Below are positions 7,262 through 8,637 of a stretch of 8,637 bases of DNA, piece by piece (position 1 is the stretch's first letter; each line of letters begins with the position of its first letter). The notes beneath the pieces were generated by a model, which was not told the origin of the DNA, ran no database searches, and saw only the letters and a list, made by a program, of their open reading frames with translations. This DNA comes from an uncultured Caulobacteraceae bacterium (lineage in GTDB: Bacteria; Pseudomonadota; Alphaproteobacteria; Caulobacterales; Caulobacteraceae). Made by a program: the position numbers and the translations under genes. Where the stretch lies: the NCBI GenBank assembly GCA_903884915.1, contig CAISGS010000014.1, positions 1 to 8,637 of the forward strand, written 5' to 3'.

Positions 7262-7324
7262 ACATCAAACGGTCATGATTTTTGGGTTAGGGTCGGTCTT
7301 CTGTTCTCAGCCAAGGCTCTTCCC

Positions 7325-8404
7325 ATGTCCCTGTCCCGTCGTGATCTCTTGGCCAGCAGCGGAGCGATGCTTGCCATGACCCTGCCCCTTGGCGCTTCTG
7401 CAGCAACGCCTGCGGCCAAACACCCCCTGATCATCGGCCATCGCGGCTGTAGCGGCGAGCGGCCGGAACATACACTCGCCGCCTATAGCCGCGCGATCGA
7501 ACAGGGTGCAGACTTCATCGAGCCGGATCTGGTCCTGACCAAGGACGGGGTCTTTGTCTGTCGCCACGAGAACGAAATCAGTGGCACGACCAATGTCGCC
7601 TCACACCCTGAATTTGCCGACCGTAAGGCGACCAAGACCATTGATGGTCAGGCCATAACCGGTTGGTTCACCGAGGACTTTACGCTCGCTGAGATCAAGA
7701 CCCTGCGGGCCCGCGAGCGCTTGGCGCAACTTCGCCCCGCCAGCGCCGCCTTTGATGGCCAGTTCGAGGTCGCGACCTTTGACGAAATCTTGGCGCTCGC
7801 CAAGGCGGCCAAGGTCGGCGTCTATCCCGAACTGAAACACCCAACCTATTTTGCCAAGATCGGCCTGCCCATGGAGGCGCGCTTTGCTGAGAAGGTAAAG
7901 GCAGCAGGGCTCAATTCAAAGTCCGCACCGATCTTTGTGCAATGTTTCGAGACCGCCAGCCTGATCAAGCTGCGGGGCATGATTAGCTGTCGTCAGGTCT
8001 TTTTGATGGACTTTGAAGGGACGCCGGTGGACTTCATGGCGACCGGCGACAAGCGCACCTTTGCCGATCTCGCAACGCCCGAAGGCCTAAAGTTCATTGC
8101 CACGTTCGCCGACGGGATCGGTCCCTACAAGGCGATGATCCAACCCACCGACAAGGATGGCAACTGGACCCAGCCCACCAGCCTGGTGGCGGATGCCCAT
8201 GCGGCAGGCCTTGTGCTCCACCCCTATACGTTCCGTGCGGAAAATTCGTTCCTGCCGCCAGCCCTGCGCCTCGGTGATCCCAAGGCCGCGGACTATCTGG
8301 CCCAGCACGGCAATATGGCCGCTGAGATTCAGCATTTTGTGGCGCTGGGGGTCGACGGCCTGTTCAGCGACTTCCCGGGTTTGGCGGTCGCGGCGACCCG
8401 GTAG
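7325..8404 (+). CDS. glpQ: Exported glycerophosphodiester phosphodiesterase, GlpQ type (359 aa)
   Basis: The enzyme hydrolyses deacylated phospholipids (glycerophosphodiesters) to glycerol 3-phosphate and an alcohol, probably in the periplasm. The N-terminus MSLSRRDLLASS carries a twin-arginine-like motif, followed by a hydrophobic stretch and an ASA/A cleavage site near residue 26, so Tat export is likely. The GDPD barrel begins at LIIGHRG (His39, Arg40), continues with PEHT (47-50), IEPDLVLTKDG (Glu66 and Asp68, metal ligands), RHE (His81, catalytic), PELKH (Glu169, Lys171) and ends with FSDFP (347-351). Length agrees with periplasmic GlpQ enzymes, which are longer than the cytoplasmic UgpQ type. 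The ATG at 7325 has only a weak AAGG upstream (7312-7315). The 63-base gap after suhB holds no clear promoter or terminator. A palindrome cluster begins 18 bases after the stop. Confidence 0.92.
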   Translation: MSLSRRDLLASSGAMLAMTLPLGASAATPAAKHPLIIGHRGCSGERPEHTLAAYSRAIEQGADFIEPDLVLTKDGVFVCRHENEISGTTNVASHPEFADRKATKTIDGQAITGWFTEDFTLAEIKTLRARERLAQLRPASAAFDGQFEVATFDEILALAKAAKVGVYPELKHPTYFAKIGLPMEARFAEKVKAAGLNSKSAPIFVQCFETASLIKLRGMISCRQVFLMDFEGTPVDFMATGDKRTFADLATPEGLKFIATFADGIGPYKAMIQPTDKDGNWTQPTSLVADAHAAGLVLHPYTFRAENSFLPPALRLGDPKAADYLAQHGNMAAEIQHFVALGVDGLFSDFPGLAVAATR

Positions 8405-8421
8405 CCCCCGACCTCGGCTGC

Positions 8422-8459
8422 GCCGGTACTTCCCCCAAAGGGGGAAGTGGCCCACCGGC
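8422..8459. repeat. Perfect C-run/G-run palindrome with outer arms
   Basis: ACTTCCCCC (8428-8436) and GGGGGAAGT (8440-8448) form a perfect nine-base-pair stem around AAA. Outer arms GCCGGT (8422-8427) and ACCGGC (8454-8459) add six more pairs, with a five-base bulge (8449-8453). No T run follows on the + strand, so a classical intrinsic terminator is unlikely. The form resembles dispersed intergenic palindromes common in Caulobacterales. It may still end or protect the glpQ transcript. Confidence 0.75.
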
Positions 8460-8466
8460 CCCTCTC

Positions 8467-8565
8467 GCGTCATTGCGAGGCGCATCGTGCCGAAGCAACC
8501 CAGGGGAACATCAATTAGGGTTCGTGTCAGACACCTGGGTTGCTTCGCTGCGCTCGCAATGACGC
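8467..8565. repeat. REP-like long inverted repeat
   Basis: Outer arms 8467-8479 (GCGTCATTGCGAG) and 8553-8565 are perfect inverted copies of 13 bases. Inner arms 8491-8504 (CGAAGCAACCCAGG) and 8534-8547 are perfect over 14 bases. Between outer and inner arms the left side has 11 bases and the right side five, so one half has gained or lost bases. The central 29 bases (8505-8533) are unpaired. The 'GTCATTGCGAG...GAAGCAA-CC' wording is that of a widespread bacterial intergenic repeat. No coding region is present here. Confidence 0.8.
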
Positions 8566-8602
8566 GGCGGAGAGAGCTGTGGGCGTAATCCCCCTCACCC
8601 CA

Positions 8603-8626
8603 CCCTCTCCCCCAAGGGGGCGAGGG
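8603..8626. repeat. Second C-run/G-run palindrome at the window edge
   Basis: CCCTC-T-CCCCC (8603-8613) and GGGGG-C-GAGGG (8616-8626) form a ten-pair stem with one T/C mismatch and a two-base AA spacer. It resembles the CCCTCTCCCC-type dispersed repeats of Caulobacterales and may continue a longer repeat beyond the window. Confidence 0.65.
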
Positions 8627-8637
8627 CTTATCCGTTC

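Noticed and set aside
8428..8626. CRISPR array
   Set aside because: The repeats are palindromes of different sequence with no regular spacer length.

Overview
The window looks like a chromosome segment from an alphaproteobacterium, most likely in the Caulobacterales. The coding bases are about 60% G+C. The order pgk – fba (class II) – thiE-like – efp – suhB-like is one I recall from Caulobacterales and, in part, from Rhizobiales. The window also ends in dispersed GC-rich palindromes of the kind common in that order. A lower-GC genus such as Asticcacaulis would fit, but the genus is a guess.

Layout, all genes on the + strand. Positions 1-761 hold the 3' two-thirds of phosphoglycerate kinase. 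A 37-base gap with a good ribosome binding site leads to class II fructose-bisphosphate aldolase (799-1848), so two glycolytic/gluconeogenic genes sit in one operon. From 1849 to 5052 lies a different block. It contains (a) an AT-richer SAM-dependent methyltransferase gene, intact except for one in-frame TGA that replaces the last glycine of its cofactor-binding motif; (b) a short, frameshifted remnant of a second thiE-like gene, whose ATG overlaps the methyltransferase stop; and (c) a complete GDSL-esterase autotransporter gene. Two diverged copies of a 33-base promoter-like sequence lie just upstream of (a) and (c).

From 5053 the conserved housekeeping order resumes: a thiamine-phosphate synthase-like gene, elongation factor P, an inositol-monophosphatase family gene, and an exported glycerophosphodiester phosphodiesterase with a twin-arginine-like signal. 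The last 230 bases hold no gene. They contain a cluster of perfect or near-perfect palindromes: two C-run/G-run hairpins and one long REP-like inverted repeat.

The most informative part is the fba–thiE interval. It reads as an insertion or replacement in an otherwise conserved locus. It brought a surface esterase and a now probably broken methyltransferase, and it left a diverged thiE 5' fragment (44 of 63 bases identical to the resident gene) as a scar. I see no wholly new multi-gene system. The unusual items are the scar, the repeated promoter cassette and the precise nonsense codon.
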